DNA of 64,000 bases. Source: Cryptomeria japonica (Eukaryota > Streptophyta > Pinopsida > Cupressales > Cupressaceae). Shown in pieces: positions 28,735-41,474 of this stretch (its first letter is position 1; every line of letters starts with the position of its first letter). A program made the translations under genes and the position numbers. The stretch is taken from the NCBI RefSeq assembly GCF_030272615.1, contig NC_081408.1, positions 621,236,476-621,300,475 on the forward strand, written 5' to 3'. The notes beneath the pieces were generated by a model, which was given only the letters and a program-made list of their open reading frames with translations, did no database searches and was not told the DNA's origin.

Positions 28735-28747
28735 GGCTCTGATACCA
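28735..28747 (-). promoter_or_regulatory. Gypsy primer binding site
   Basis: The minus strand reads TGGTATCAGAGCC, three bases inside the 5' LTR. It is an exact initiator Met-tRNA type site. Confidence 0.95.
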
Positions 28748-28750
28748 ATT

Positions 28751-30372
28751 TGATGGGGTTTACCTAAGTTGCTTAGCACTTCACCTAGCTGGTGTTGCTC
28801 AATTGCACCAACTCACTAGGCCTAGTTGCTCTCTAGACCTTCAATTCCTTCTCAATCTCTCCTAGGTCTTGATTCTTGATCTCTCTAAGGTGTTTTCTTC
28901 AAGTGTTTTGGCTAGGAACCCTACCAATTAAAAGTGTTTCCCATGTACTCAATTATGGCTTCTTGGCTTCAAGTTGTCAAAATGACCTCCTACCATTGTG
29001 AGATGATGTAGAGGTGTGTATGTGTCTTCATTCATGTTTTATATTCTTTTAAGGTCCATTTGAGGTTTTTAATCAATAGGTTTCTTACCGATTACAAAAT
29101 CTTGCCTAGAAAAGCGCTACAAGGAATTAGGCCAATTAGGCCTCCTAAAATCGGTTTTTTAGGGCTTCAGTGAAAATGGTCCAGAAGACCCCCAAAAAAA
29201 TTTGGATTTCCTTCAATGATTCAGCTAACCTCAATATAGTTTTTTGGTTTTAGCTTCTTGTTCCACCATTCAATGTGCTAACCCCAAAATTAGGGTTTTG
29301 GAGGGTTTCTAGGCCTCCTAGGTGGCAGTGACAGGTCAAGTTGGGGTTTGAGAAACAAATGAACTCTTAAAGGCTCCTCCTTGCATTGGAAACTCTGTCC
29401 CAACTCCTTGGACCCCTTCAAAAACTTAGAAAGTGGTTTGGCATCCACCCCTGCACTTGGGACTTTATTTTCACCTTATTTCCTCAAATTGGGTTGCTCC
29501 TGGACTCGCCTAGGATAAGGTTATAGTCATATCAAAGCTTTTCTCTAGAACTTGCACCTGTATATGTACACTATACAAAGGTTTTCCCATCAATTCCCAA
29601 CAATCCATGATGGCAAAACGTGTGGAACTCATGGGGCAACCATATTTACAAGAAAACTGCTATATACAAGCCAAAACTGGTTGCTTGCAAACTAAAGCAA
29701 GAAAACACTAATGAACAGTACCTAAAAAGCTCTAAGCTAAACCAAAAACACAATAAAAAACAAGAGAAACTCAATTCATTTCTCTATAAATGGATTCAAT
29801 CCATATTTGAATACAAAATGAGTAAAAACAAGCCAAAACACTGCCAACTAGTCTAAAAATGAGTAGTTTCAGATTGTTAAGCTTGCAAAACACATTAACC
29901 AACCTTGGTAAATGTGAAAGTGAGGTTTCTTATATATTTCACATGTGTGGATTCATCCTAGGGCATTGGACAATCCCTAACTCCATCGCTAACCATTTCA
30001 GGACAAAAGTTGTCATGACAACTTTTTGCAACTTTGCAACTTTTGCACTTTTGGTCTTTCCAACCAATAAGACCTATTCCAAGTCATCACAAATAAATTT
30101 TAAAACTTTCCTAATACTAATTGAACCCTCCCTAATGCCTATACCAGTTTTTGACACTTTTGATCATCAAAAAGGTCAATTGGCTAATCAAACTCACTAT
30201 TTACACAAAAATGAAAACCTAAGAAGTATGAACACAACTTAGGCCTACATTGACTCAAAACTCTAACTCTTGGACCCTCCTGGATTCCTTATTCACTACT
30301 GACTTGGCTAGGGTCAGTACAAGACAAAATTCAAAAGACTAAACAATCTAAGTCCTAGGTGCTCCTGCACTA
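28751..30372 (-). repeat. Gypsy 5' LTR (1,622 bp)
   Basis: It begins TGATGGGGTTTACC and ends CCTGCACTA, the last CA having decayed to TA. It is followed directly by the GAAAC target duplication. An open frame at 29859-30242 lies in LTR sequence and is not a gene. Confidence 0.95.
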
Positions 30373-30377
30373 GAAAC

Positions 30378-31465
30378 CCCCCCATAATGCATCTGGGTGA
30401 GGGATAGGTTCACTGAAAAGGATGACCAACAAGAACTACATGATGAAGAAATATGAACATCGAAGGTGTAGAGAAAGTACATAGTGTTGTGCAAGGAACA
30501 CTCACTTGACACACATCATGAGGCTAATATCATGGAAGGAACACTCATGTTATAAATGTAGATGGAAAAAAAAGGCAAACATCAACCCCCCCATGGAACT
30601 TTATAATGTAGTGCATGTACAATAAGCACAAGATGTGCAAGATTCCAAGTATATAATGCATGGTGACACTTTATCTCAGTGTGTTTGCAAAAAAAGGAAA
30701 TGATTAGAATATGTTGGATATAAAGATCAGAAGAGACATAAGACTAGAAATACAGAAAGAACAACCAAAGACGAGACATCTTACTCAAAGAAAGAGATCC
30801 CATGGCTTGAAACATCCAAGATATTCACCAGAGTGCTTAAAAGCAAAAAAATTAAATAAAATGTACCTAGAGAATAATCAAAAAAGAAAACGCATGACTG
30901 GAAAGTAAATAGAATAAGCTTTCCAATGATATAAAGGTACCCAAATATTTGAATAGAAATATCCTCCCATGCAAGAGGAAATAAACGGGACATTCTCCTC
31001 CTAATAGATTAAGACACTTGATTTAAACATAGGGGAACCCTCATAAAGCCTATCAAAGGAGAGATCTCTAGAACATCCAACAATTTAAAAGAACATGGGA
31101 ACAAGGAGGGCACAAAACCTAGTTGGGGCCAAGTGCACCTCCTTAAGCATCTAACCCAACGATAGTAACAAAGCCTCTAATCCATATTCAATTCGAGCAT
31201 TAGCAAACTTTGTAGGACCTAAAGCCAAAAAACCCATTTGTTTCCCAAGATAGGGGATCTCAAAAATAGTGGAACGAAAATCTTTCACAGGCTTAGGGGA
31301 AAGGGCACAACAAAGAGCCCCCAAAAATAAACTAAACTGCACATAAGGGAAGGCCAAGATAACTTCTTCTACAACATCCCTATTTCCTTTAGAATCTGTA
31401 TCTCCTTCTCTTTCCAAAGTCATAGCATTCACTCCGCTCCTTCTCATCTTTCCCTCAACATAATA
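30378..31465 (-). mobile_element. Interrupted interior of the host element around the Gypsy insertion
   Basis: The matched GAAAC duplication shows this sequence was contiguous with 23333 before the Gypsy inserted, so it probably belongs to the second Copia copy or a related non-autonomous element. A 98-codon minus-strand frame at 31151-31447 (FRSTIFEIPYLGKQMGFLAL inside) is protein-like, but I do not recognise it. Confidence 0.45.
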
Positions 31466-32574
31466 TTTTTTAATCTTTGATAAGAGTTACTTTCAATAAG
31501 CTAGGCATTTTACAATAATCAAATCATTTTTAATCAATTTATTTTTTGTTTTCTATAAGAATGATTTTTAATGAGTTAGCAATTTTATAATAATTAGACT
31601 TTTTCAATAAAATTTATATTAGATATATGTTTGAATTATTTGTAATACTTTGAGTTTGGTTATTTAGACATTAGTAATTTCTTTGATTTTTCAATTTGAT
31701 TTAGATCATATAAATTTATTGTCATGGATTTCTTATATATTTTATCAACAACCAAACATTGATATAATATTGTATTTTTTATATTAAATTATTTCCAAAA
31801 GATAGATTTTATTATTTCATCCAAAAAGACTATCAATGCACTTGAAATAATCAAACACTTTGATCCAACATGTTTGAATATTATTTGAGGGCCCTCTTGC
31901 TAGTTCTTTTCGCTATACACTTGACATGTATTACTATTATAGATAGAAGTAACTTGTACATTTTCATTTTGATTATTGGTATTAAAATCATCAATTTATT
32001 CATTAAAATAATTCTATTGAAAAATGGGTGCTATCAATTTCTCTTTAAAAGTGATAATTAAAAAATCTAAAGATATTCTAGAATAGGATATATTTATATT
32101 AATATATTGAACCATAAATGGAATATTATTTGAAATTAATAATGTAATTATTATTATGCTTGATTAATCAAATAAGAAAATTAATTAGTAATATATTTTT
32201 TGTACTTTAGTTTATTGATTTTGAGAAAAATACTTGAAAAGAATTCACAAATAAAAATGTTAGTTATGAAGGTAGTTTGAACATGTAAATAGCAAAAACA
32301 AATGAAATTTTCTTTTTAAATCTCATGCTTGGCTTGTTGCTTGAAAATTTATTTCTCAACATTTAATTTTTTATATGATCATAAATATGGTGTTAGATCT
32401 TAGAATTGTTTTTCTATTTTTCCTTGTTCTTATATTTTTATTATTGTAGAATATCTAGTAATGTCAAGCATTCAAGTGAATCCTTCACTTCTTTCTTTCT
32501 TTCTTTTTTTTTGGTATAACGATTCTAATTTTTCTATGTACAAATAGAAGGATCTCATGACAATCTCTTTAGTT

Positions 32575-32766
32575 AGCCTTTTTGAAAAAAAACTCAACAT
32601 GAATAAATGAATATATACTTGAAATTTGTTCCTCTTTATTGTTGCCTCCTTGTAAAATTTAGCCTTTTTTTTTAAAAATAATTCAACATGAATAAACGAA
32701 TTACAATCATAAAGAATATATGCTTGAAATTTGATCCTCTTTATTATTATCTCCTTGTAAAATTTT
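32575..32766. repeat. Tandem duplication, ~86-106 bp
   Basis: The two units (32575-32660 and 32661-32766) share CAACATGAATAAA, CTTGAAATTTG and TCCTTGTAAAATTT. The second has extra bases near its middle. Confidence 0.85.
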
Positions 32767-33040
32767 GTCTTCTTCTTTCCCCGACTCTAACTATATAGTC
32801 ATGTACTTATATAATAAGGAAAACAAAGGAAAAAATAATAATAGTTCATAATATGAATGAATTATTTTTATTTTAGTTATAATTATGTTAATATTTTTTT
32901 TAGATTTCAAGATGTTTAGGTAAATAATATTAAGAGTCATGTGATCATAAATAACTTGTCGCTTAAAGTAGTATAGTATCATATTTGTCTTCTTTAACAC
33001 ATTTGAATTATGCATATAGTAAAAATTAAAAAAAAAAAAT

Positions 33041-33084
33041 ATTGTCATTATTATGGTGAAATATTGTCATTATTATGGTGATAT
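33041..33084. repeat. 22-bp tandem duplication
   Basis: Two copies of ATTGTCATTATTATGGTGA plus three bases. Confidence 0.9.
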
Positions 33085-35544
33085 CTTGGGATATGATTAT
33101 AAGGATAAAAAAAGGTTTCATTTAACAAAGTCATAAGTCATAATGTTTTCTCTCTTCATGTGCTATTGCATTGGTATAAGTATAGGTTTGAGTAGAAATC
33201 TTATGGTAGATGGTCTTTAAGATTGTTATTTGATAAATTATATATGTGGACTATTTTTAGTCCTTAACAATGATACTGCAAAATAAATTTTGAGTTGAAT
33301 TAGATGTGATATCGATTTAAATTCTTATAAAAATGGATTTTGTTATCTAAAAAGAAAGGGATTCAAAATAATCTATAAGTTTAAGATATTATTTGATAGT
33401 TAGATACATATCAATTGTAATGGTATTATATTTTAATATTTGTCTTCCCTAGTGATTTTATTCTATTAGACCAATTTATGCATATCTTGATGATTTTACA
33501 TGAATGATTCTCTAAGAAGAGAATAGTTAGTTTCTAACATATTTTAATAAGCTTCAAAATATCTAAATTTATTGGGAATAACATATCTATTTGTAATGGG
33601 TGGTTTTCACCTTAAGAAACTATCTAGGGATAAGCTTCAAAATGATACTATAGAAAAATATTTCGATCCTACATTTAGTAAAATGATTTACTAGATCTAA
33701 TAAATGTTATACAAAACTAAATCTATCCAATAATGAATACAATGAATAATAAGATGAAAATAAATTAAATGAAAAAATATGATTGACAACATTCTAAAAA
33801 ATATATATTCAAAGTCTAAATGGGTAAATGAAAGAGAGATTTACAATATATAGCCTTTCACTTTGAAAATTTGGCAAGGAAGATAAGAAGGTAGAAACCA
33901 AAAAATATTAGATTGCCATCTAAGTTTAAAACTCTAGAAGGATAAAAAATAGAATCACATGAAAGAAGAAACAAATATGTGGTTAAAATTATAGATTTGT
34001 ATGGTACACTTTTATAAAAGGAAACAATCAACATAAATAAAAATTTTCAACTTCTACCACTAAAAATGATATTTAAGTTTTGAATTTTACAATAATGTAA
34101 AGTAATGAAATTTAAACTCTTAATGTAGTTTATATTTACAAATTTTTTCACCTTTTTAAAATTAGTTGGAATTTTTTTTATAAATTTAAGAGTAGAATAT
34201 GAAAATTTTAGAAAAAATGAGGTTGATGAGATGTCATAAAAAAGAGAAAAATAATTATTTTCTTCACTGTGATTACTTAATAGTTTGATGCATATAAAAA
34301 AAAAATTATAAGATTTTATTTTTAATAATTATTTAAAATCGAACTTACTCAAAACATCATATTTTTCACAAGATACCAATTTTTATCCAATTTTTTTCAA
34401 TGTATACCCTCTTGGAGAAACCATAATTGTTTGAAAAAGAAGAAGAAAGAAGTGGTGGTTTAAAAAATGTAATACAAGAATCTACGCTAACATGAAGGCA
34501 TGATCAATCTTGAGAGGTGCTCTTAATATGCAGGATTATGAATAAGGATATCATAAAAAAGACTATAATTAATTGAAAAAGGAGTTGGTAGAAAACCTCC
34601 TTTATCATTTACTCTCAAAAATGTCCAATACTTTGAGGACAAGTGGAATGACAAGAAATTTATAATTCTCATAGTGAGTGCAAAAAGTTCTTTTTCCAAT
34701 GTCTTTTTCTTTTATAAATATATCTTAAATAAAATCCCTATCAACCAATAAAATAAAGAATTAATCCTTGATAGTGATTTTTTAAGTCTCAAAAATTCAT
34801 GCAAGGGTAGTGAAATTTAGGAGTAAGAATTAATGCTAGGCCAAATAACCCATTGAGTGTGATTTCCTCAATTAATTTATTTATCTTGGTAAAAATTGGG
34901 TACTGGTATGGGTAGATTTTGATGGACATACTCTTGGGTAGAAGCTAAATTGCATGATCTTTAAAGGAACATGGTGAGAGTGTATCTCGCTCTAAATGGA
35001 TGATTAGATGGAAAGGAAAGGTTTTTTTAAGATCTTTTGATAGGTTGGATACAAATGATTCCTTGAGATAATGTAATTTGTGACACTATACTATTAGATA
35101 TTATTTCTCATTAAATAAATTTTGATTTATTACACATTTGTTCCAATTCAATAGCCGAAGAAGAGAACAAACATTATGTCTTTATTAAATGAACTTATTT
35201 ATACCTTTATAATTGCATTCCAAGAAATCATCACAATAATATTATAATTATTTTTCTATATGCACAATTCAAGTGCCTTGAAGAAAAAAAATTTACCACT
35301 AAATTACTTTAATAGTTAAGTTATTTGAAATCTTAAAAAAATTATCATAACTATAACTAAAACATGGAAATACAAGTCTTATAATTATGTTCCAAAATTA
35401 AAATAGTATACATCTCAACCATTCATACTATGAATTATTTTATTTTATTTTTTTATTTGCTTTTCCTATTATAGATATGAGTATGTAGCTAGAATAGGGG
35501 GAAAGCAAGGAAGGACTTATTTTATTTTATTTTATTCTTGTTTT
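33085..35544. other. AT-rich interior, no gene seen
   Basis: Both strands are stop-dense with no domain-like frame. It lies inside the long inverted-repeat structure. Confidence 0.6.
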
Positions 35545-37852
35545 TTACATATAAAAATTAGATGTAGTATAGTTAAATAAGCGAAGGAACTTCACTTGTA
35601 TACACTTGAAATCATTAATTTTCTCCAATAAAAATATAATAGAATAACAAAGAAAGGAAAAAAAAGACTTATTTTGACTAAGATGGTACCATCTGGATGA
35701 CCATTTGAAAAATTTAATGTTGAAGAAATTGACCATTTGAAAATTATAGTGTTGCGGAAATAGATATTCAAGAAACAAGACAAATAAGAGATTTAAAGAA
35801 AAAAACAACAATTTGCATAATAATAACTATATTATTAAATTCAAATGATATTCCATATACTATAATATTATATTTATGGCTTAATGATATTCAAATGATA
35901 TTCCATATACTATAAAATTGATTTTTAATATCATTCACCAAGATGAAAATGTACAAGTCACTTCTATTCATGATAGTTTGAAAGAGAATAATTCATTAAT
36001 AAATTTGAAGTATAGAGTGAAATCAATTGGTAAGAGGATCCTTAAAGAATGTTCAAAAAAGTGTTTGATTGTTTCAAGTGCATTGATAGTCTTTTTTCAT
36101 AGAATAATAATCATTATATAAAAAATATAATATTATATCAATATTTATTGTTGATAGAATGGGTAAGAAATTCTTTAAATAAGTTTTCATTGTTTAAATT
36201 AAAATTGAAAATGGGATGAAAACATCCAATTTCTGATAACTAATTTCAAAATATTAATAATAATGCAAACATGTATCTAATAATTATTTTATAGAAAATG
36301 ATATAATTATTATTAAATTCCCACTCGACTTGTTAAAAGATATGAATATATATTTAGAGTAGGTGAAAAAAAGAAGGGCGTCTACTTTTAAAGCAAGAAG
36401 TTGCAATAAAAAAGACACAATTATTCAGGGAGATAACAAAGAGGAAGATATTCATCCTTTTAATTTATTTATTCAAGTTAAAAAAAATCATTTAATAAGG
36501 TTAAAAGAATCAAAGTTACTTTTCAATGAGAGGACACCACATGAAGTCTTCATGTATACAAAAAAATAAAAAATAAAAAAATATTAGAGGCATTATAGTT
36601 GAAGTGAATCAACTCCACTTGCATATACATTTGCACATTGAGTGTGATGTTCCAAAACAAAAGTATAATATAACATGAAAAAAAAAAAAAAAAAATTTGT
36701 TTATACTAAGATCTAACACTATCTAGATCATTTAGAAAATGAATGTTGTAGAAGTAGATCTTCAAGCAACAAGCCAAACATAAAATTTAAAGATTTTTTT
36801 CTTCAATTTCTTTAAGGTTTCCATGATCAATTACCTTCATAACTATCATTTTTATTTTCAAGTACTTTTTTGTAAAAGAAATAAAGTGTAATTTTTTTTT
36901 CATTTAATAAGTTTTCTTAAAAATTTAAACAAGCATAATAATAATTGTATTTACTAATTTTGAATGATATTCTACATACTAAATTATGTCATCTATGATT
37001 CAATAGATAATTATAAATCAATCCTATTTTAATATATTTGAATTCTTTTTAAAATTATCACTTTTAAAGATAAATTGATGGTGTCCATTTTTCAATAGTA
37101 TTTGTTTGAATGAATAAAATTAATTTTAATACTTATCACCAAAATGATAATGTACAAGTTACTTCTATCTATGAATAAAGGAAAAAATAGGAAACGGCAA
37201 GAGAATCTTCAAAAAAATATTCAAACATATTGGGGTAAAGAGTTTGGTTGTTTCAAATACATTGATAGTCTTATTTAACATACAACAATAACTATCTTTA
37301 AGAAATAATTAACTATAGCAAATATAATATTATGTCAATACTTGATTGTTGATAAAATAGATAATATACCCATGACAACAAATTTACATGATTTAATCAA
37401 GACTAAAAATCAGTTTAAAACATCTAATTTCAAAATAATTGATTTCAAAATATAACAAGTAAATATACATCTGAATTTTTTTTGCAGAAAATAATTTAAT
37501 TATTATAAAATACCCAGCTTGTTGAAAATAACAATTACCAAAATATTGATCTAATTATTGTTATAAAATACCTAACTCATTGAAAGTAACGTTTATAATT
37601 TTTGTTTACTAAAAATTCCTAACTCATTGAAAGTAAACATCATCAAAGATTTTTCAATGAACCGTGAAAAGACCAAAATACACTTAATAAAGTTAGTTTT
37701 GGTTAATAGCATCTAATCAAATCCAGATTGGAAGTCCAGGTCTTTACTAAGAAGGAACACAATGCACTGGCTTTGATTTGTCTGAATTAATAAGCAGCAA
37801 ACATATTCTTGCATTAGTTTTAATACTGAGTAGTAAAACCCAATACCCAATA

Positions 37853-37998
37853 CTTAGAACATATATATCATAACTCTCACGAGTAATAAAACTCATCATG
37901 AAAACATATACATCATCATGATATATTATAATTCTCACGAGTAATAAAACTCAATCCTGAGAACATATATATCATAATTCTCGCGAATGATAAATCCC
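37853..37998. repeat. Three-copy tandem repeat downstream of NRT2
   Basis: Units of about 45-60 bp repeat TCTCACGAGTAATAAAACTCA with flanking AACATATATATCAT. They lie directly 3' of the nitrate transporter stop codon, in the region where its transcript would end. Confidence 0.8.
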
Positions 37999-38054
37999 AA
38001 TTCTGAGACCATTAAAATAGTTTACTATAGTTTTGGAGAGCATGAGGAATAGGA

Positions 38055-40839
38055 TCAGGCATGGGGAAGCGGGGAAGCAGAGGGTGGAGTGGGCGCAGAT
38101 ACGATGGAATGTGATCTTTTCGCAGATCCCCTTTCGGAGCGACTGTTGTGAGCGAATTTGATGCTACCTTGGTGAAGACCCTTTTGTTTTTCTGCTTCAG
38201 ACCATTCGGAACCGTAATACTCTTCCTCTGTAGCAGTGGTGGCTTTGGAGGGCGGAAAGATCATGCCTCCCCACTGCGGAAAGTGCACCAACCACACAGG
38301 CATTGTACATGCAACTATCATCACTCCCATCAACGTGATTCCCGTTCCTGTCGAGTATGCTGAGCTTGTGAAGAATAGAAGCTGAGTTAAGCCTGCACCC
38401 AAGTTCCCTCCTGCGCCTGTCAAGCCTGAAATCACCCCAAGGGACCTACAGTGCAATACATTAACATTATTCACATTTTCAATTTGATACAGCTGTTTTT
38501 GATTGAGATTTTTCAATAATCTATAATAAAAAACTTTTAACATTAATATTGTAGATCACATTTCATGATCTCTAATTAAAAAATTTCAAAACGTCAATAT
38601 TGTAAATCACATTTCATGATCTATCATCAAAATAAATTTAACATCAATATTTCCAATCACATTCCGCAATTTAGACAGAAATGAAAAATTATCACTATTC
38701 CAAACATTGATATTGATAATAAATAACAAACAAGGTGTAAATTATAAAAAATGCAATTGCTGTTGAAATCTAAACACGTATTGAATTCACCTGCGCGAGA
38801 TAAAAGGGATGATGCCGAACGTTGCCCCGCAAGCTGCCTGCGCGCAAATGGAGAAGGCGATCATGGCGACGATAGAGAGGGGAAGAGATCCTGCTTTTCC
38901 CAGCCAAATGCAGAACAACCCTCCTCCTGTTTGCAAAATCCAGAGCAACCAAAGGCGTCCTCTCATTCCGAACATGGCGGCGCTCTTGTCCGAAAGGAAC
39001 CCACCCAATGGTCGGGCCCCAATATTCGCCAGCCCAAACGTAGCCGCTATAATTCCTGCTGTGTGCAATGTTAGGTTGAACTTGTCGAAGAAATATTCAG
39101 CAATCACATTGTCTGTTGTGAGTTCCACCCCCATTGTATATCCGTACAGAAGTGCAAATATCCACGTTCGGTAATTGCAAATGCCATACCAGAATACCTG
39201 TAGGATATTAAAATATGTCATACTAAAATATCACAGAAGTGGGTTTTTTATAATCATCGAAGTTTAAGAATTTATTAGGTCTTTGTGATTGAGGACCATT
39301 GCGATCATGGTTTGAATTTTTTATGTTGATAATAATGTCAATGATTCAATACTTCAAATCTTCATTCTGCTGGTGTACTTACAAGATCAAAACCTTCATT
39401 TGACTTACAGCTTTGTGTCTTTAACGGGCTACTCGGTATTCACCAACAGAAATAAATTAAAAAAGATGACAAAAGCTATGCCCATCTAAGATTTATATGT
39501 ACAGTGGACATTATAATCTAAAAATATTGATAATAAAATATGGTGAAAGTTAGTTATGCATTGTATAATTTGATGATTAAATTGTGACATTGTTGTTATA
39601 GTCATCAAAATTCAAATTCTAGATGATGATTGTAATTATGAACAATACGCCTTCACTGATCTATATACTAACAAATTTGAACTTTCACATTAAAGATGAT
39701 GTGGTTTATGATAGTGATTGAATGCTCCAAAACCTAGTTGGACAAATATTGCTGCAAGCATTGTACCTCTATTAGACTATTATTGTGGTTATAGCTTTGT
39801 CTCTCTACTGAACTATTGTACTGGCCTATTTACATACACTAAGAATAAAGTTCCCATTTATGACCTCTCCAATCAGACCAAAAAAATCTTATTCACAATA
39901 AAATGAAATTTTAAAAATTATGACGAAAACTAATCTCCATATTGTGTATCTATGCCTATCAAAGATTTATATGTACGGTGATGAATAAATTACCTTAGAG
40001 AACTGATCCTTGACCTTCTCCCCGCTCTTTTGCAGCGCTCGGAAGTTACCATCAGGAAGGTCTTGTCCAAGAGTGAGAACCAAAAGACCCATTAAAATAT
40101 GCAGAGTACCAGGGATGAAGAAGGCGATGCGCCAGGCAATGAAAGCAGGAGACCCGATCTTACTATGAATGAGCTCGAAAACAAGAGGCATAAGCAGCTG
40201 AGTAGCACCCCCACCCATATTACCCCACCCAGCCGCAGTGCCATTAGCGAGACCAACGATATTAGTACTAAACATGGAGCTCATCCAGTACTGGCACGAC
40301 ACAAAGGTAGCGAGAGAAAACCCAATCAGAAATCTCACAACTATAAATCCCCCAGCGGAGGAAATGAGGGACATGCTGAAAACAGTGGGGGCCGACAGCA
40401 TGATGAGAAAAGCGCAGCCATAGCGGGGACCCAAAAGATCACAGACAGCCCCCATAGCCAACCTAGAAAAGATGGACCCCGAAACCGACGCAATTCCTGC
40501 GTTCCCAATATCCCGCTTGGTCAGATCAAGATTGTCTCTGATCACCGGCAAGAGCGGTGCCGCCGCAAAAGTGGAGACAAAGCAAGTGCAGAAGGACATC
40601 CACGAAAGGTGGAAAGTTCTCATGTGGGGATTCGCAAAAGAAAACAGCTTGAATTGGGTGGCCTTGTGCTCCGAGTCCACCGCCACCTTAAACTTTTCTC
40701 CACCCGCCGCCGCCGATTCAGTCCCCTCCACGCTGAAACCAAATGTGGCCTCTCTTCCCGTAACTCCATGCATGGAATTTCCTGGAGAAGCTTCAATATC
40801 CACACTTCCCCCAACACTGGACCTACTTTGGTCTGCCAT
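38055..40839 (-). CDS. NRT2: High-affinity nitrate transporter NRT2 (three exons)
   Basis: Exons on the minus strand are 40839-39994, 39197-38791 and 38445-38055. Together they give 1,644 nt, or 547 codons plus a stop, in one continuous frame. All introns (796 and 345 bp) are GT-AG. The protein belongs to the NRT2/NNP major facilitator family, which carries nitrate with protons across the plasma membrane, usually with the partner NAR2 (NRT3). The MFS signature is at residues 122-141 ([20 protein letters not shown]). The nitrate signature GWGNMGGG is at 204-211, and a second one, GAGGNLGAG, lies in exon 3. The C-terminal tail has the family motif [12 protein letters not shown] chose the ATG at 40839 because the extension upstream starts only at a GTG. 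No frameshift or missing motif is visible, so it appears functional. Confidence 0.96.
38525..38672. repeat. Tandem repeat in NRT2 intron 2
   Basis: About three ~50-bp units carry TCAATATTG-like sequence followed by ATCACATTTCATGATCT. They lie inside the intron, clear of the splice sites. Confidence 0.8.
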
Positions 40840-40851
40840 ATTTCTTATCAC

Positions 40852-40873
40852 TCAATCAATCAATCAATCAATC
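40852..40873. repeat. (TCAA)n tract in NRT2 5' leader
   Basis: About five tetranucleotide units lie 12 bases upstream of the ATG, within the likely 5' UTR. It could vary between alleles. Confidence 0.9.
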
Positions 40874-40915
40874 GAAGGTGGTTTCTTTGTTTGTTTGAAT
40901 GAGGGAAACCATGCT

Positions 40916-40923
40916 CTTAAATA
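40916..40923 (-). promoter_or_regulatory. TATA-like box of NRT2
   Basis: The minus strand reads TATTTAAG about 80 bp upstream of the chosen ATG, which would put the transcription start near 40885-40890. Confidence 0.5.
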
Positions 40924-40989
40924 GACCATTTTGCTCGTATTAAATTTGATCGAATCTGAGCTCAATTTGACCTGGCAAAATATTTTTAA

Positions 40990-41015
40990 TGTCTCTCCAT
41001 GATCCGGAAGAGTCA
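40990..41015 (-). promoter_or_regulatory. Candidate nitrate-responsive element of NRT2
   Basis: The minus strand reads TGACTCTT, then 10 bases, then GAGAGACA. The published nitrate-responsive element, bound by NIN-like proteins, is tGACcCTT-N10-AAGagtcc. The first half matches 7 of 8 and the second 5 of 8, with exact spacing. It lies about 70 bp upstream of the TATA-like box. Function is inferred. Confidence 0.45.
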
Positions 41016-41474
41016 CCTCTTGGGTTAAGAAATGCATTGGCGTCGCGTCCTCACGACGCTTGAAGTTGGGAGTAACGTGGGTCTGTTTGGAGTTGTGATT
41101 AGCCGCCTGTTTGGGTCAACTTATTATTTTAGGGATTGCATTCCATTATTTCAGAGGTGAGGGAATTGAATTATTGGTACAGCGTGACATCTCAAGTGGG
41201 TATTGATATTTCATTGTTGCAGCTTTGCCCCAAATGGATAACGGCGAGCCACAACTTGAATTCAACCAGTTTCAATTGGAATCCTTGCGTGGCTTTTCTT
41301 CGCGTGCCTGGTGCTGACCATTCTTTAAGTAGACAGCTTAAACCGGCACCAAATATGGGAATTATAAAATTCTTTACAACTTTTTGAATATCTATTAATG
41401 AATCAACAAGTCAACCGTGGAATCCATTTTCTTGTGATATTTGTATTGCTTAGATAGGTACGTACGTATATTTG

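Larger units (their letters stand above)
23334..30377 (-). mobile_element. Gypsy chromovirus, complete ends, RT-deleted
   Basis: The element spans 23339-30372 (7,034 bp) with a perfect 5-bp target duplication GAAAC (23334-23338 and 30373-30377). The minus-strand order is 5' LTR, PBS, gag, zinc knuckle, protease, RT remnant, RNase H, integrase, chromodomain, 3' LTR. The RT core is missing, which explains the short 3.8-kb interior. Numerous stops show it is dead. The chromodomain after integrase places it among chromoviruses. Confidence 0.95.
31466..37662. mobile_element. Long inverted-repeat structure, ~1-kb arms
   Basis: The left arm, about 31466-32510, is homologous in inverted orientation to about 36590-37662. 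The shared landmarks are AGATAGAAGTAACTTGTACA, ATTGAAAAATGG, TTATTATTATGCTTG, GGCTTGTTGCTTGAA and GTGTTAGATCTTA. A third copy, about 35545-36345, lies just inside the right arm and in its orientation. The interior has no recognisable protein. It could be a non-autonomous DNA transposon with long terminal inverted repeats, or an inverted segmental duplication. No target duplication was found. Confidence 0.7.

Noticed and set aside
29859-30242. 127-codon plus-strand frame
   Set aside because: It lies in the Gypsy LTR and a related frame occurs in the other LTR; no domain is seen.
38751-39174. Plus-strand frames over NRT2 exon 2
   Set aside because: Shadows of the transporter exon on the other strand.
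40099-40902. Plus-strand frame of 267 codons over NRT2 exon 1
   Set aside because: It is a shadow of the well-supported minus-strand exon; its composition is not domain-like.
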